Assembly (NCBI RefSeq): GCF_001677275.1
Contig: NZ_CP016177.1
Span: 2,542,001 to 2,606,000 of the forward strand
From: Vibrio breoganii
Lineage (GTDB): Bacteria > Pseudomonadota > Gammaproteobacteria > Enterobacterales > Vibrionaceae
Direction of reading: 5' to 3'
Length of the DNA: 64,000 bases
A program made the translations under genes and the position numbers. Positions within the stretch are counted from its first letter, which is position 1, and every line of letters starts with the position of its first letter. Below the pieces are notes generated by a model. The model did not search any database. It was given only the letters and a program-made list of their open reading frames with translations, and had not been told where the DNA came from. This document shows positions 41,325-51,759 of this stretch, one piece after another.

Positions 41325-42047
41325 ATGTTTGTTGTCGCCCATAGAGGAACAAGAGAAACCCACCCAGAGAATACGTTACTCGCCTTTGAGAGCGCATTAG
41401 AGGGAGGCACAAAAGCTATCGAGTTAGATATCCATCAACATCAAGGAGAGTTCTGGGTAATTCACGATAGCTGGGTCAATCGCACGACTGATGGTGCAGG
41501 CCCGCTCAATTGGTTTTCAGCTAAGGGCTTAAAAGAACTTGATGCGGGTGAAGGTGAGCAGATCCCGACTCTGAGAGAGACCCTACACCACCTGTCTGGT
41601 CGCTGTGCTTTAAACATCGAGTTAAAGGGGCTGGATGACATAGCAACCTTGCTTGCTCACCTCGACTATGCCGTGAATGAGTGTGGGTTCAAACAAGACC
41701 AGCTATTGGTGTCATCATTCAATCATCACTGGCTAGCAGAGCTCAATCGCCAGCGCCCTGAGCTTAAGCTTGCGGCATTAACCGCCAGTAAACCCATCGG
41801 CTTGTGCCAATTTGCACAAGAGCTCAATGCGTACAGCGTTAATATCGACTTGCACGTTATCGATGGCGAAATGGTTGATGATGCAAAGAAACGCGGGCTG
41901 AAGGTTTACGTGTATACGGTGAACCGCCAAGAAGATTGGCAACGCTTAAAAACGATGGGAGTGGATGGCATTTTCTGTGATGTTCCCAACGAGGCGGTGA
42001 AGTACTTCGCCTCAACCACGACTCAAAGCCGAATCTGGCCTGAGTAA
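41325..42047 (+). CDS. Glycerophosphodiester phosphodiesterase
   Basis: Hydrolyses glycerophosphodiesters to glycerol-3-phosphate and an alcohol. The 240-residue TIM barrel of UgpQ type has the catalytic HRGTRETHPENT (residues 6-17), the metal ligands in IELDIHQ (36-42) and HDSWVNRTTDG with the second histidine. There is no signal peptide, so it acts in the cytoplasm. GGGAG precedes the start. It lies 32 bases after the DASS transporter. Confidence 0.92.
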   Translation: MFVVAHRGTRETHPENTLLAFESALEGGTKAIELDIHQHQGEFWVIHDSWVNRTTDGAGPLNWFSAKGLKELDAGEGEQIPTLRETLHHLSGRCALNIELKGLDDIATLLAHLDYAVNECGFKQDQLLVSSFNHHWLAELNRQRPELKLAALTASKPIGLCQFAQELNAYSVNIDLHVIDGEMVDDAKKRGLKVYVYTVNRQEDWQRLKTMGVDGIFCDVPNEAVKYFASTTTQSRIWPE

Positions 42048-42081
42048 CACCGCTCAATCGAGGGTTTCTTATCCTCACGAT

Positions 42082-42127
42082 ATGGTGCATATTGAGGGTA
42101 TCTATCAAAAACCTCAATGTGCACCAT
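42082..42127 (+). promoter_or_regulatory. Long inverted repeat over the EamA gene start
   Basis: Arms ATGGTGCATATTGAGG (42082-42097) and CCTCAATGTGCACCAT (42112-42127) are reverse complements with one T-G wobble, loop 14 bases. Both candidate start codons (42117 and 42126) lie in the 3' arm, and the only GAGGG is in the 5' arm. It could be an operator or a translation-blocking hairpin. Confidence 0.55.
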
Positions 42128-43013
42128 GGGATACGAATGGTTGGCCCTTGCCGCGGCCTTCTTATGGGCGATATCTAGCCTAATTTCAGTTAAACCTGCT
42201 CGCCACCTTGGCCCCTTTGCCTACAGCCGTTGGCGAATGGGTTGTACCGCAATCATGCTCAGTAGCATGGCCGCTTTCACAGGGGGCTGGGCAACCGTAG
42301 CGACAGAGCATATGACGCTAATGATGCTTTCGGGCCTGATTGGTATCTTCATTGGTGATACTGCCCTATTTGCCTGCATGAATAGAATGGGACCGCGACA
42401 AGCAGGTCTGCTTTTTTCATGCCATGCTGTATTTTCAGCGGTATTAGGGTATTGGCTTTTCAGTGAAACCTGGAGTGGCATTGAACTTCTAGGTGCGCTA
42501 TTGGTATTTTCCGGCGTTGTGATCGCAATCTTCTTTGGCAGAAAACAAACTGGAAAGCATGACTGGGAATCATTACAAGGAAAAATGGCGGTCGGTATCA
42601 GCATTGGCCTACTCTCTGGGCTTTGCCAAGCACTGGGTGGCATCATTGCTAAGCCCGTAATGCAAACCAGTATTGACCCTGTTGCGGCCTCTGCTATTCG
42701 CATGATTACGGCGTTTGCGGCTCACTCATTGTTTTTGTTTAGTGGTGCAAAGATTGCAAAAGCTAAACAGGCTATCAATCTAAAGATACTTGCGATCACT
42801 GCACTAAACGGCTTCTTGGCTATGGCTGTAGGTATGACATTGATACTTTACGCATTACAAGAAGGCAACGTGGGTATGGTAGCCCTGCTCTCTTCCACAA
42901 CCCCAATTATGGTGCTGCCTCTGCTTTGGTTTATCACCAAACAGCGACCAAGTCGCTACGCGTGGTATGGCGCGATCTTGGCCGTTATTGGCACAGCGTT
43001 AATCGTAAGTTGA
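42117..43013 (+). CDS. EamA/DMT family transporter
   Basis: A 298-residue drug/metabolite transporter with ten predicted membrane helices in two EamA repeats (YEWLALAAAFLWAISSLISV start, LLGALLVFSGVVIAIFFG at the end of the first half, YAWYGAILAVIGTALIV at the C terminus). No substrate can be assigned. The start is ambiguous between ATG at 42117 and 42126, neither with a good ribosome binding site, and both lie in a strong inverted repeat. It converges with epmA, with only a palindrome between the genes. Confidence 0.85.
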   Translation: MCTMGYEWLALAAAFLWAISSLISVKPARHLGPFAYSRWRMGCTAIMLSSMAAFTGGWATVATEHMTLMMLSGLIGIFIGDTALFACMNRMGPRQAGLLFSCHAVFSAVLGYWLFSETWSGIELLGALLVFSGVVIAIFFGRKQTGKHDWESLQGKMAVGISIGLLSGLCQALGGIIAKPVMQTSIDPVAASAIRMITAFAAHSLFLFSGAKIAKAKQAINLKILAITALNGFLAMAVGMTLILYALQEGNVGMVALLSSTTPIMVLPLLWFITKQRPSRYAWYGAILAVIGTALIVS

Positions 43014-43037
43014 AGCTGACAGCTCGAAGCTATCAGC
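43013..43037. repeat. AGCT palindromic repeat between the EamA gene and epmA
   Basis: GCTGACAGCT, then CGA, then AGCTATCAGC, an imperfect hairpin starting at the last base of the EamA stop codon. It resembles the palindromes in the tRNA array spacers 9 kb away. Confidence 0.65.
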
Positions 43038-43045
43038 GGTCAGTT

Positions 43046-44020
43046 TTAGGCTCTTGGGAAAGGGAACGCGGTAATTTCATCAATGTGGGTTTGCTTGCAA
43101 GCCAGCATGATTAGTCTGTCTATGCCTAAAGCAACCCCTGAGCATTGTGGCAGTCCGTGGCGCAATGCCTCAATTAAATGATAATCAATAGGCTGAGGGG
43201 ATAACCCCATTTTCTCGCGCTTTTCGTTGTCTTGCTCAAAGCGACGCAATTGCTCATCGGCATCATCAAGTTCATGAAAGCCGTTAGCGAGTTCAATGCC
43301 CTTAAAGTAGACCTCAAAGCGATCGGCTACCCTATGGTCATTGGGGTTTATCTTCGCCAATGCGGCTTGAGAGGCAGGAAAATCATAGACAAAAGCCGGT
43401 ACCTGTTGCCCAATTTTAGGTTCAACGCCAATGCTAAATAACAGCTGCAATAGCGTGTCTTTGTCTGTTTCTGGCTCGGCAATATCAGACAACCCTAAGG
43501 TTCCAGCGACGGCTTTCAGTTCATCTATACTGCCTTGTAAAGGGCACACGTTTAACACATCAACAAACGCCTGCTGATAGGTCATTCGTTCGGCTTGGTT
43601 GCATGACAGAACAAGTTGCAGTAGCTGATCCATTTCATTCATCAAGTCATGATGATCAAACCCGATTCGGTACCACTCCAAGAGCGTAAATTCGGGGTTA
43701 TGGTAACGACCCGCTTCTTCGTTCCTAAAGGCTTTCGCTATCTGGTAGATACAGCCACTGCCAGAAGCTAGTAAGCGTTTCATGTGAAACTCAGGGCTGG
43801 TCATGAAAAAGAGCTTTCTTCCACCCGCGTACCCTGGGCCAATAAATTTCGTTTGAAAGGTATGCAAATGAATATCGGTTACAGTGGCATGGCTCATCGC
43901 CGGAGTGTCCACTTCCAATACATTGCGTTCAACAAAAAACTGCCTGATGTGGCCGATGAGCTCTGCTCTTCTTTTCAAAGAAGAGAGGTCTGCAGAAGGC
44001 TGCCAATTGAGAGTACTCAT
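43046..44020 (-). CDS. epmA: EF-P--(R)-beta-lysine ligase EpmA
   Basis: A paralogue of the catalytic domain of lysyl-tRNA synthetase that ligates (R)-beta-lysine to Lys34 of EF-P. The 324 residues have class-II synthetase motif 2 [24 protein letters not shown] and motif 3 [12 protein letters not shown]. The N-terminal anticodon-binding domain of true LysRS is absent. Its substrate partner genes efp and epmB lie at 47635-49257. It is divergent from frdA. Confidence 0.95.
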   Translation of the reverse strand: MSTLNWQPSADLSSLKRRAELIGHIRQFFVERNVLEVDTPAMSHATVTDIHLHTFQTKFIGPGYAGGRKLFFMTSPEFHMKRLLASGSGCIYQIAKAFRNEEAGRYHNPEFTLLEWYRIGFDHHDLMNEMDQLLQLVLSCNQAERMTYQQAFVDVLNVCPLQGSIDELKAVAGTLGLSDIAEPETDKDTLLQLLFSIGVEPKIGQQVPAFVYDFPASQAALAKINPNDHRVADRFEVYFKGIELANGFHELDDADEQLRRFEQDNEKREKMGLSPQPIDYHLIEALRHGLPQCSGVALGIDRLIMLACKQTHIDEITAFPFPRA

Positions 44021-44250
44021 AGAATTTCCTGTGAAATGAATTGAATAAGTTTCTGAGATTCAGATGCTTATTTTGACATGATAATGATCACAGTCCCCGT
44101 TCTTTTTAGATTTTTTCACCTGGATCGGCATCAAAAAACTAGGTAAATCAATTTTTTCGCAACACGCTTCCCATACAATGGAGCGCAGCATTTCTTAAGA
44201 AACTTACAATCACGAGCAGGATAACCTGCCTAACACTCTGGAGGATAACT

Positions 44251-46059
44251 GTGAAAGTACTACACACAGATATCGCGGTCATCGGCGCAGGGGGTGCCGG
44301 TCTTCGAACTGCTATCGCAGCAGCTGAAGCGAACCCTGATTTGGAAGTTGCTTTAATTTCCAAGGTTTACCCAATGCGCTCGCACACTGTAGCGGCTGAA
44401 GGTGGCTCTGCTGCCGTCGTTAAAGAAGAAGATAGCTTAGACAATCACTTCAACGATACTGTTGGTGGTGGTGACTGGCTTTGCGAACAAGATGTTGTTG
44501 AGTTCTTTGTAGAGAATTCGACCCGCGAAATGATCCAGATGGAACAATGGGGTTGCCCGTGGAGCCGCAAAGAAAACGGCGAAGTAAACGTGCGCCGCTT
44601 TGGTGGTATGAAGGTTGAGCGAACTTGGTTTGCTGCAGATAAAACCGGATTCCACATGCTACATACGCTATTCCAAACCTCTATAAAGTACCCGCAAATC
44701 AAACGCTTCGATGAGTACTTTGTGGTTGACCTGCTTGTAGTCGAAGGTGAAGTTCAAGGCCTAGTAGCTATTCATATGGCGGAAGGCGAACTGGTAACGA
44801 TTAAGGCTAAATCTGTTGTTCTCGCAACGGGTGGCGCTGGTCGTGTTTATCATACCAACACCAATGGCGGCATAGTCACAGGTGACGGCATGGCCATGGC
44901 ATACCGCCACGGCGTACCACTGCGTGATATGGAATTCGTTCAGTATCACCCAACAGGTCTTCCTGGTACGGGCATCCTGATGACCGAAGGTTGTCGTGGT
45001 GAAGGTGGCATCATAGTGAACAAAGATGGCTACCGTTACCTACAAGATTACGGCATGGGCCCAGAAACCCCTGTAGGCCAGCCTAAAAACAAATACATGG
45101 AGCTTGGCCCTCGCGATAAGGTATCGCAAGCATTCTGGCATGAGCAGCAAAAAGGCAACACCATCAAGCACCCATTGGGAGATGTTGTGCATCTTGATCT
45201 TCGCCACTTGGGCGAGGAGTACCTACAAGAGCGCCTGCCATTTATTTGTGAGCTTTCTAAAGCCTACGTCAACGTAGACCCAGCAAAAGAACCCATTCCT
45301 ATCCGTCCTACTGTTCACTACACCATGGGTGGTATTGAAACGAACCCTAAATGCGAAACGCGCATCAAGGGTCTATTTGCGGTGGGTGAATGTGCTTCCG
45401 TTGGCTTGCACGGTGCAAACCGTCTTGGTTCAAACTCACTGGCTGAGTTCGTCGTATTTGGTCGTGTTGCCGGTGAAGAAGCCGTAAAACGTGCTAGCGA
45501 ATTCCAAGGCTGGGATGATGATGCTATTACAGCTCAAGTCAAACTCGTTGAAGCTCGCATCCAAGCGCTAATGACACAAGACGGTGACGAAAACTGGTCA
45601 ACTATCCGTACTGAAATGGGCCATGCAATGGAATCTGGCTGTGGTATTTACCGTAGTGAAGACCTAATGCAAGAAACCATCGACAAGCTTTCTGAGCTAA
45701 AAGAGCGCTATAAGAAAATTAGCATTAAAGATAAAGGCAAGGTATTCAATACTGACCTTCTATATGCCATTGAAGTGGGCTACGGCCTAGAAGTGGCAGA
45801 AGCTATGGCTCACTCTGCTTTGCTGCGTAAAGAGTCTCGTGGTGCCCACCAGCGCCTTGATGAAGGTTGTACTGAGCGAGATGATGAGAACTTCTTGAAA
45901 CACTCACTGGCCTACTACACGCCACAGAGTGCACCTAGCATTGACTACAGCTCAGTGACCATTACCAAATCGCAACCAAAAGCTCGCCTGTATGGCGCGG
46001 CGGCTGAAGAAGCAGCTGCGGCAGAGAAAGCAGCGAACAACGCGGAGGAGCAACAGTAA
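44251..46059 (+). CDS. frdA: Fumarate reductase flavoprotein subunit
   Basis: Catalytic subunit that reduces fumarate to succinate in anaerobic respiration. The 602 residues begin with the FAD fold [22 protein letters not shown]; His45 in [14 protein letters not shown] is the covalent FAD site. [10 protein letters not shown] and [19 protein letters not shown] are family motifs. The start codon is GTG with a clear GGAGG site seven bases before it. A TACAAT -10-like element lies upstream at 44175 without a good -35 box, as expected for an activator-dependent promoter; no convincing FNR site was found. Confidence 0.97.
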   Translation: MKVLHTDIAVIGAGGAGLRTAIAAAEANPDLEVALISKVYPMRSHTVAAEGGSAAVVKEEDSLDNHFNDTVGGGDWLCEQDVVEFFVENSTREMIQMEQWGCPWSRKENGEVNVRRFGGMKVERTWFAADKTGFHMLHTLFQTSIKYPQIKRFDEYFVVDLLVVEGEVQGLVAIHMAEGELVTIKAKSVVLATGGAGRVYHTNTNGGIVTGDGMAMAYRHGVPLRDMEFVQYHPTGLPGTGILMTEGCRGEGGIIVNKDGYRYLQDYGMGPETPVGQPKNKYMELGPRDKVSQAFWHEQQKGNTIKHPLGDVVHLDLRHLGEEYLQERLPFICELSKAYVNVDPAKEPIPIRPTVHYTMGGIETNPKCETRIKGLFAVGECASVGLHGANRLGSNSLAEFVVFGRVAGEEAVKRASEFQGWDDDAITAQVKLVEARIQALMTQDGDENWSTIRTEMGHAMESGCGIYRSEDLMQETIDKLSELKERYKKISIKDKGKVFNTDLLYAIEVGYGLEVAEAMAHSALLRKESRGAHQRLDEGCTERDDENFLKHSLAYYTPQSAPSIDYSSVTITKSQPKARLYGAAAEEAAAAEKAANNAEEQQ

Positions 46060-46796
46060 TGCCAGCTCGTATTCAGAAAGTAGACATTCTCCGTTACGAT
46101 CCTGAGAAAGACTCAGAACCGTATTTCCAAACCTTCGAGGTGCCATTTGATGAAACCATGTCAGTGCTTGACGCTCTGGGTTACATCAAAGATCACCTAG
46201 ATAAAGACCTTGCCTACCGCTGGTCTTGTCGTATGGCAATTTGTGGCTCATGTGGAATCATGGTTAATCAGGTGCCAAAGCTTGCTTGTAAGACCTTCCT
46301 GCGTGAATACCCAGATGGCTTGAAAATTGAGGCACTGGCTAACTTCCCAATCGAGAAAGACTTAATTGTTGATATGACGCCATTCATTGAGCGCCTTGAA
46401 GCCATCAAGCCTTACATCATTGGTAATGACCGCACACCAGAAGATGGCACAAACATCCAAACCCCAGAGCAAATGGCTCGCTACAAGCAATTTGCAGCCT
46501 GCATTAACTGTGGCCTTTGCTACGCAGCGTGCCCTCAGTTTGGTTTGAACCCTGACTTCTTAGGTCCTGCGGCTCTTACCCTCGCTCACCGCTACAACTT
46601 AGATAGCCGTGACAATGGTAAACAAGAGCGTATGGAACTAATCAATGGTGACAATGGCGCTTGGGGCTGTACTTTCGTCGGTTACTGCTCGGAAGTGTGT
46701 CCGAAGAGCGTTGATCCTGCAGGTGCAGTAAACCAAGGCAAGATTGAATCTTCAAAAGACTTTGTCATCGCCATGTTGAAGCCGGAGGATGTGTAA
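46059..46796 (+). CDS. frdB: Fumarate reductase iron-sulfur subunit
   Basis: A 245-residue subunit with three clusters: 2Fe-2S ligands in [22 protein letters not shown] (split over the sequence), and the 4Fe-4S and 3Fe-4S ligands in [12 protein letters not shown] and [15 protein letters not shown]. It carries electrons from menaquinol to FrdA. The ATG shares one base with the frdA stop (TAATG). Confidence 0.97.
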   Translation: MPARIQKVDILRYDPEKDSEPYFQTFEVPFDETMSVLDALGYIKDHLDKDLAYRWSCRMAICGSCGIMVNQVPKLACKTFLREYPDGLKIEALANFPIEKDLIVDMTPFIERLEAIKPYIIGNDRTPEDGTNIQTPEQMARYKQFAACINCGLCYAACPQFGLNPDFLGPAALTLAHRYNLDSRDNGKQERMELINGDNGAWGCTFVGYCSEVCPKSVDPAGAVNQGKIESSKDFVIAMLKPEDV

Positions 46797-47179
46797 TGAG
46801 TAATCGTAAACCTTATGTTCGCGAGATGAAGCGTACATGGTGGAAGGATCACTCTTTCTACCGTTTCTACATGCTGCGAGAGGCAACGGTGCTGCCTTTG
46901 ATTCTGTTTACCCTGTTCATTACCTTTGGATTGGGTGCCTTGGTTAAAGGTCCAGACGCTTGGGCAACGTGGTTAGACTTCATGAGCCACCCTATCGTTA
47001 TTCTAATCAATATCTTAGCGTTGGCAGGCAGTCTGTTTCATGCTCATACCTTCTTTAATATGATGCCGCAGGTTATGCCAATGCGCTTCAAGGGTAAGGC
47101 GATAGACAAGAAAACTATCGTACTTGCTCAGTGGGCTGCTGTAGCCTTTATTTCTCTTGTTGTTCTCATCATTGTATAA
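46796..47179 (+). CDS. frdC: Fumarate reductase membrane anchor subunit C
   Basis: A 127-residue membrane protein with three helices ([57 protein letters not shown]) that anchors FrdAB and forms part of the menaquinol site. [21 protein letters not shown] at the N terminus matches E. coli FrdC. The start overlaps the frdB stop by one base. Confidence 0.96.
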   Translation: MSNRKPYVREMKRTWWKDHSFYRFYMLREATVLPLILFTLFITFGLGALVKGPDAWATWLDFMSHPIVILINILALAGSLFHAHTFFNMMPQVMPMRFKGKAIDKKTIVLAQWAAVAFISLVVLIIV

Positions 47180-47189
47180 GGAGTCGAAT

Positions 47190-47552
47190 GTGATTAATCG
47201 AAACCCTAAACGTTCAGACGAACCCGTATGGTGGGGACTGTTTGGTGCCGGCGGCTCATGGTTTGCCATGATCACTCCAGTAACCGTATTTGTTCTGGGC
47301 ATCTTAGTACCACTAGGCATTATTGATGCTGAAGCAATGAGTTATGAGCGAGTCTCTAGCTTTGTAACCTCGATTATTGGCGGCCTATTCGTGATTGGTA
47401 CTATTGCGCTCCCTATGTGGCATGCAATGCACCGTCTACATCATGGAATGCACGACCTTAAGCTACACACGGGTGTTGCTGGCAAGGTTGCCGTTTACTT
47501 CACTGCAGCCTTCCTAAGTGGTCTGGCTATCGTGTTTGTATTCATGATTTAA
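47190..47552 (+). CDS. frdD: Fumarate reductase membrane anchor subunit D
   Basis: The 120-residue second anchor begins at GTG (47190) with AAGGAG six bases before it; [22 protein letters not shown] matches the E. coli start [22 protein letters not shown], so the longer upstream reading is rejected. Three membrane helices and the [11 protein letters not shown] segment are present. It ends the frdABCD operon before a shared terminator. Confidence 0.95.
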   Translation: MINRNPKRSDEPVWWGLFGAGGSWFAMITPVTVFVLGILVPLGIIDAEAMSYERVSSFVTSIIGGLFVIGTIALPMWHAMHRLHHGMHDLKLHTGVAGKVAVYFTAAFLSGLAIVFVFMI

Positions 47553-47580
47553 GAAAACCCTAGATAACCACTAGATAAAC

Positions 47581-47616
47581 AAAAGGCCGCTGTTCTATGA
47601 ACTAGCGGCCTTTTTT
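47581..47616. terminator. Bidirectional terminator between frdD and efp
   Basis: Stem AAAAGGCCGCT/AGCGGCCTTTT extended by an inner GTTC/GAAC helix, flanked by A and T runs. It lies between convergent frdABCD and efp. Confidence 0.85.
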
Positions 47617-47634
47617 ATGCTTTGTAATCAGTGA

Positions 47635-48201
47635 TTACTTTACACGTCCAACGTATTCGCCAGAGCGTGTATCACACTTAACTACTTCACCAATTTGGAT
47701 GAATAGAGGCACACGAACTACAGCACCTGTAGTCAATGTAGCTGGTTTACCACCAGTACCTTGAGTATCACCTTTTAGGCCAGGATCAGTTTCAACAACT
47801 TCTAGCTCTACAAAGTTTGGTGGAGTAACAACGATAGGGTTACCGTTCCACAAAGTGATCATACAAGTGTTGTTCTCAACCAACCACTTAGCATTCTCGC
47901 CCACGGCTTTCACGTCAGCAGCGATTTGCTCGAATGTCTCATTGTTCATAAAGTGGTAGAATTCACCGTCCGAATATAGATAATCTAGGTCGATATCCAG
48001 AACGTCAGCCAGTTCTACGTTTTCACCAGACTTAAATGTCTTTTCTAGAACTTTGCCAGACAGTAGTTTACGAACTTTAACACGGTTGAAGGCTTGGCCT
48101 TTACCAGGCTTAACGTATTCGTTTTCTAGGATAGTGCATGGCTCGTTATCGAGCATGAACTTTAAACCGCCCTTGAATTCATTGGTACTTACAGTAGCCA
48201 T
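47635..48201 (-). CDS. efp: Elongation factor P
   Basis: Relieves ribosome stalling at polyproline stretches. The 188-residue protein has three beta-barrel domains; Lys34 at the tip of domain 1 ([13 protein letters not shown]) is the site lysylated by EpmA. The lysine-type tip PGKGQ, and not an arginine, agrees with the neighbouring epmA and epmB. It is divergent from epmB. Confidence 0.97.
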   Translation of the reverse strand: MATVSTNEFKGGLKFMLDNEPCTILENEYVKPGKGQAFNRVKVRKLLSGKVLEKTFKSGENVELADVLDIDLDYLYSDGEFYHFMNNETFEQIAADVKAVGENAKWLVENNTCMITLWNGNPIVVTPPNFVELEVVETDPGLKGDTQGTGGKPATLTTGAVVRVPLFIQIGEVVKCDTRSGEYVGRVK

Positions 48202-48234
48202 TTTTTCCTCTTTAGATTCTTAGAGTAAGTTTTA

Positions 48235-49257
48235 ATGCCGCATATAATAACCCAAAAAGCCTTATCTGTTGAACAAAACTGGTTACAACAACTGGCGAAT
48301 GGGATCTCAGATCCAGCTGAACTGCTCTCAATGCTAGCAATTGACCCCCAACATTATGCTGATGGTTTCGCAGCGCGCAAACTTTTTGCCCAGCGAGTGC
48401 CTCTAAGCTTTGTCGAGAGAATGGAAAAAGGCAATCCCAATGACCCTCTTTTGCAGCAAGTTTTACCTGTTGTTGAAGAGTTTGCACAGGTGGATGGGTT
48501 TACCACAGATCCACTCGAAGAACAGGATAATCAGCAGCCAAGTTTGCTGCACAAATACAAGAATCGAGTGTTACTTATTCTAAAGGGAAGTTGCGCTATC
48601 AACTGTCGCTACTGCTTTCGCCGACACTTCCCCTACTCTGACAACAAGGGCTCTAAGTCGGTCTGGCAACAGAACCTCGACTACATAGCGCAACATCCTG
48701 AGATCAATGAAGTAATCTTATCCGGTGGTGATCCATTAATGGCTAAAGACCACGAGCTAGAGTGGCTTGTGCAAGAGATAGAGAAGATAGGGCATATTCG
48801 CACTCTGCGTATTCATTCACGCTTGCCTGTTGTGATTCCCAGCCGAATCACAGAAGCATTGTGCGCAATGCTCAAAGAAACTCGACTCAACACGGTATTG
48901 GTGACTCACCTTAATCACCCCAATGAGATCAACTCTGAGTTTGCTACTGCTATGTCCAAGTTGAAACAGAGCAATGTCACTCTTCTTAATCAAGGGGTCA
49001 TGCTAAAAGGGGTCAATGATGATGTATCGATACTGAAGAGCCTGAGCGAGCAACTCTTTGGGGTCGGTATTCTGCCCTACTATATGCATGTACTGGACAA
49101 GGTACAGGGCGCAGCACACTTTTACATTAGTGATGAGAAAGCAAAAGCATTGATGGCAGGCTTAATGAAAGAGGTCTCTGGCTATCTTGTGCCGTCACTG
49201 ACCCGAGAGATTGGCGGTAGAGACAGCAAGACCCCTCTTGATCTGCATCTTGAGTGA
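48235..49257 (+). CDS. epmB: EF-P lysine 2,3-aminomutase EpmB
   Basis: A radical-SAM enzyme that makes (R)-beta-lysine for EF-P. The 340 residues carry the cluster motif with Cys120, Cys124 and Cys127 in GSCAINCRYCFRRHFPY, and VILSGGDPLMAKD in the SAM site. The shorter length, and the absence of the C-terminal oligomerisation part of catabolic lysine aminomutases, fit EpmB. The gene starts 33 bases from efp on the opposite strand. Confidence 0.95.
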   Translation: MPHIITQKALSVEQNWLQQLANGISDPAELLSMLAIDPQHYADGFAARKLFAQRVPLSFVERMEKGNPNDPLLQQVLPVVEEFAQVDGFTTDPLEEQDNQQPSLLHKYKNRVLLILKGSCAINCRYCFRRHFPYSDNKGSKSVWQQNLDYIAQHPEINEVILSGGDPLMAKDHELEWLVQEIEKIGHIRTLRIHSRLPVVIPSRITEALCAMLKETRLNTVLVTHLNHPNEINSEFATAMSKLKQSNVTLLNQGVMLKGVNDDVSILKSLSEQLFGVGILPYYMHVLDKVQGAAHFYISDEKAKALMAGLMKEVSGYLVPSLTREIGGRDSKTPLDLHLE

Positions 49258-49262
49258 TCAAA

Positions 49263-49296
49263 AAAGCCCTGATGAAGCTCATCCATCAGGGCCTTT
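49263..49296. terminator. Bidirectional terminator between epmB and the repeat protein gene
   Basis: Stem GCCCTGATG/CATCAGGGC with A and T runs, five bases after the epmB stop and in front of the convergent gene's stop. Confidence 0.85.
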
Positions 49297-49309
49297 AGTG
49301 TCATTGCAA

Positions 49310-49873
49310 CTACTTCGCGAAGTTAACGATTGGGAAACACTTCAAGAAGCCATTGCTCGCACAGTTAATAATACCAATCTGCACACCATCAATCTTCTCA
49401 GTCATATTGAAGAAGCCTAACTGGAAGTTTGAGCTTTCTGAAACACTTGCAAATGCAACATCAGCAACCGTGTGTCCTGTTGCATAGTTCACAGCTGCTA
49501 AGTTCAAACCTTTCACATCATTGATGACATTCACAGTACCTGCGTTGATGCCTGTTGCGTTGCCGGTATTCCAGTTAAATATACCCAGAGAGACACCACT
49601 CATTTGTTGATTTACCTTGGACGCACCAAAGAACAATCCAAAATTTAAACCTACTGTAGTATCTGTTTCAGACATACCCACTAAAGAGAAGTCCACCCCC
49701 TTAACCTGCTGAACTTTACCGTGCAATACAGCCAAACGAACACCACCCACTGCATTTGAGGCTGGTGCATTGAAGCCATTGAGTGAAGAAAACATCACTG
49801 GAGAACTTTCAGCGAGTGCCACTGGAGATGCCACTGCTGCTGCCACTGCTAATACTGATAATAGTTTTTTCAT
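49310..49873 (-). CDS. Secreted repeat protein (LA_2272-like surface repeat family)
   Basis: A 187-residue exported protein: signal peptide MKKLLSVLAVAAAVASPVALA, then short repeats of the type GVxLGxFNxxTGxxxGxNxG (for example MSGVSLGIFNWNTGNATGINAG, VKGLNLAAVNYATGHTVADVA) and an end NGFLKCFPIVNFAK with a cysteine pair (NCASNGFLKC). The pattern resembles LA_2272-type surface repeat proteins, recalled and not verified. An in-frame ATG four codons earlier (49885) is the alternative start. The function is unknown. Confidence 0.75.
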   Translation of the reverse strand: MKKLLSVLAVAAAVASPVALAESSPVMFSSLNGFNAPASNAVGGVRLAVLHGKVQQVKGVDFSLVGMSETDTTVGLNFGLFFGASKVNQQMSGVSLGIFNWNTGNATGINAGTVNVINDVKGLNLAAVNYATGHTVADVAFASVSESSNFQLGFFNMTEKIDGVQIGIINCASNGFLKCFPIVNFAK

Positions 49874-50016
49874 TATAAAATCCATCTCTTATTTTTTCCG
49901 ACATACACCATGGCGTCGAGTCGCCGAAAGGTGCTACTTCGATAAGCATAAGACATAAAGGGTAAACAGCAAGCAAACCATAGATATTTTGTATACTTAT
50001 CATTATGTTAAAAAAA

Positions 50017-50040
50017 AGCCCCTGCATTTCTGCAGAGGCT
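50017..50040 (-). terminator. Terminator of ybiT
   Basis: AGCC and CTGCA helices pairing with TGCAG and GGCT, with one mismatch, followed on the minus strand by GGGGCTTTTTTTTAAC. It is 27 bases after the ybiT stop. Confidence 0.8.
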
Positions 50041-50066
50041 CATTAAATATAGAGAATCAGTTGGCT

Positions 50067-51653
50067 TTATTTGTCGCGAGCTTTTAAGAACTCAGCATAA
50101 GTACCACGGAAGTCGTTGATCTTACCGTCTTTTATCTCAAGGATACGCGTTGCCAAAGAATCTACAAATACACGGTCATGAGAAACGAAGAACAAGGTGC
50201 CTTTGTAGTTCTCAAGCGCCAAGTTCAATGACTCGATTGACTCCATATCCATGTGGTTGGTTGGTTCATCCATAAGTAGAATGTTTGGCTTATGCATCAT
50301 GATCTTGCCCAGAAGCATACGACCTTGTTCACCACCAGAAAGTACTTTAACTGACTTCTTAATGTCGTCTTGACCAAACAGCATACGACCAAGGAAGCTA
50401 CGTACTACCTGCTCATCGTCGCCCTCTTGACGCCACTGTGCCATCCAATCGAATACTTTAAGGTCTTCTTCAAAGTCATGGGCATGGTCTTGCGCGTAGT
50501 AGCCAATGTTCGAGTTCTCAGACCATTTGTACTCACCAGAGCGTGGAGCGATTGCACCCGCTAGAGTATTCAATAGTGTGGTTTTACCCACGCCGTTCTC
50601 ACCGATGATTGCAACGCGCTCGCCTACTTCAAAGATAGCGTTAAAGTTGTTGTACAGGTCTTCTTCAAAGCCTTGAGTCAGGTTCTCGAGAACCAAAGCA
50701 TTGCGGAATAGCTCTTTAGATTGCTCAAAACGAATGAATGGGCTTTGACGGCTAGAAGCTTTCACTTCATCCAGTTCAATCTTATCGATTTGTTTAGCGC
50801 GAGAGGTCGCCTGCTTTGCTTTAGATGCGTTAGCAGAGAAGCGAGATACGAAGGTTTGAAGCTCAGCAATTTGCGCTTTCTTCTTCGCGTTGTCAGATAA
50901 CAGACGCTCACGTGCTTGTGTAGCCGCCGTCATGTACTCATCGTAGTTGCCTGGGTAAAGGCGCATTTCGCCGTAATCCAGATCAGCCATATGGGTACAT
51001 ACAGAGTTTAAGAAATGACGGTCGTGCGAGATGATGATCATAGTGCAGTTACGCTGATTTAGCGTCTCTTCCAACCAACGGATAGTGTCCATATCCAAGT
51101 TGTTGGTTGGCTCATCAAGAAGCATGATATGCGGGTCAGCGAAAAGTACCTGAGCAAGAAGCACACGCAGTTTCCAACCTGGAGCAACTTCGCTCATCAG
51201 GCCGAAGTGTTGCTCTTCAGGGATGCCTACCGCAAGCAACAATTCACCCGCTTTGGCTTCCGCCATGTAACCGTCCATTTCCGCGAACTCAACCTCTAGG
51301 TCGGCCACTTTCATGCCATCTTCTTCGCTCATTTCAGCCAATGAGTAGATGCGGTCACGCTCTTGCTTAACTGCCCACAGTTCTTTGTAGCCCATGATCA
51401 CTGTATCGATTACAGTAAATTCTTCATAAGCAAACTGGTTCTGATTTAGCTTTGCTACACGCTCGTTCGGATCGTAACTAACGTTACCACCAGAAGGCTC
51501 AAGCTCACCGCTTAAGATCTTCATGAACGTGGACTTACCACAACCATTTGCTCCGATCAGACCATAGCGATTACCTTCGCCAAATTTAACCGAGATGTTT
51601 TCAAATAGTGGCTTAGCACCAAATTGTTGAGTGATATTAGCTGTGGAAATCAA
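50067..51653 (-). CDS. ybiT: ABC-F ATPase YbiT
   Basis: A 528-residue ribosome-associated ABC-F protein that aligns along its length with E. coli YbiT. It has two ATPase domains with Walker [12 protein letters not shown] and [11 protein letters not shown], Walker [13 protein letters not shown] and [12 protein letters not shown], and the interdomain linker with [23 protein letters not shown]. There is no membrane segment. The start codon is TTG with AAGGG upstream; the family starts at this point ([12 protein letters not shown]). Confidence 0.94.
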   Translation of the reverse strand: MISTANITQQFGAKPLFENISVKFGEGNRYGLIGANGCGKSTFMKILSGELEPSGGNVSYDPNERVAKLNQNQFAYEEFTVIDTVIMGYKELWAVKQERDRIYSLAEMSEEDGMKVADLEVEFAEMDGYMAEAKAGELLLAVGIPEEQHFGLMSEVAPGWKLRVLLAQVLFADPHIMLLDEPTNNLDMDTIRWLEETLNQRNCTMIIISHDRHFLNSVCTHMADLDYGEMRLYPGNYDEYMTAATQARERLLSDNAKKKAQIAELQTFVSRFSANASKAKQATSRAKQIDKIELDEVKASSRQSPFIRFEQSKELFRNALVLENLTQGFEEDLYNNFNAIFEVGERVAIIGENGVGKTTLLNTLAGAIAPRSGEYKWSENSNIGYYAQDHAHDFEEDLKVFDWMAQWRQEGDDEQVVRSFLGRMLFGQDDIKKSVKVLSGGEQGRMLLGKIMMHKPNILLMDEPTNHMDMESIESLNLALENYKGTLFFVSHDRVFVDSLATRILEIKDGKINDFRGTYAEFLKARDK

Positions 51654-51759
51654 AGCAGGCCCTTATGCATTAAATATTTAACCGCGCAAAGGTACTCGTT
51701 TGCGGGAAAAATAGCCAGTAAAGTTTGACCTAGAGCACACATTTATCAGCTTCAATGCC

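Noticed and set aside
44077..44092. CRP-like site (CATGA-N6-TCACA) upstream of frdA
   Set aside because: Only one half matches well; the FNR site expected for frd was also not found convincingly.
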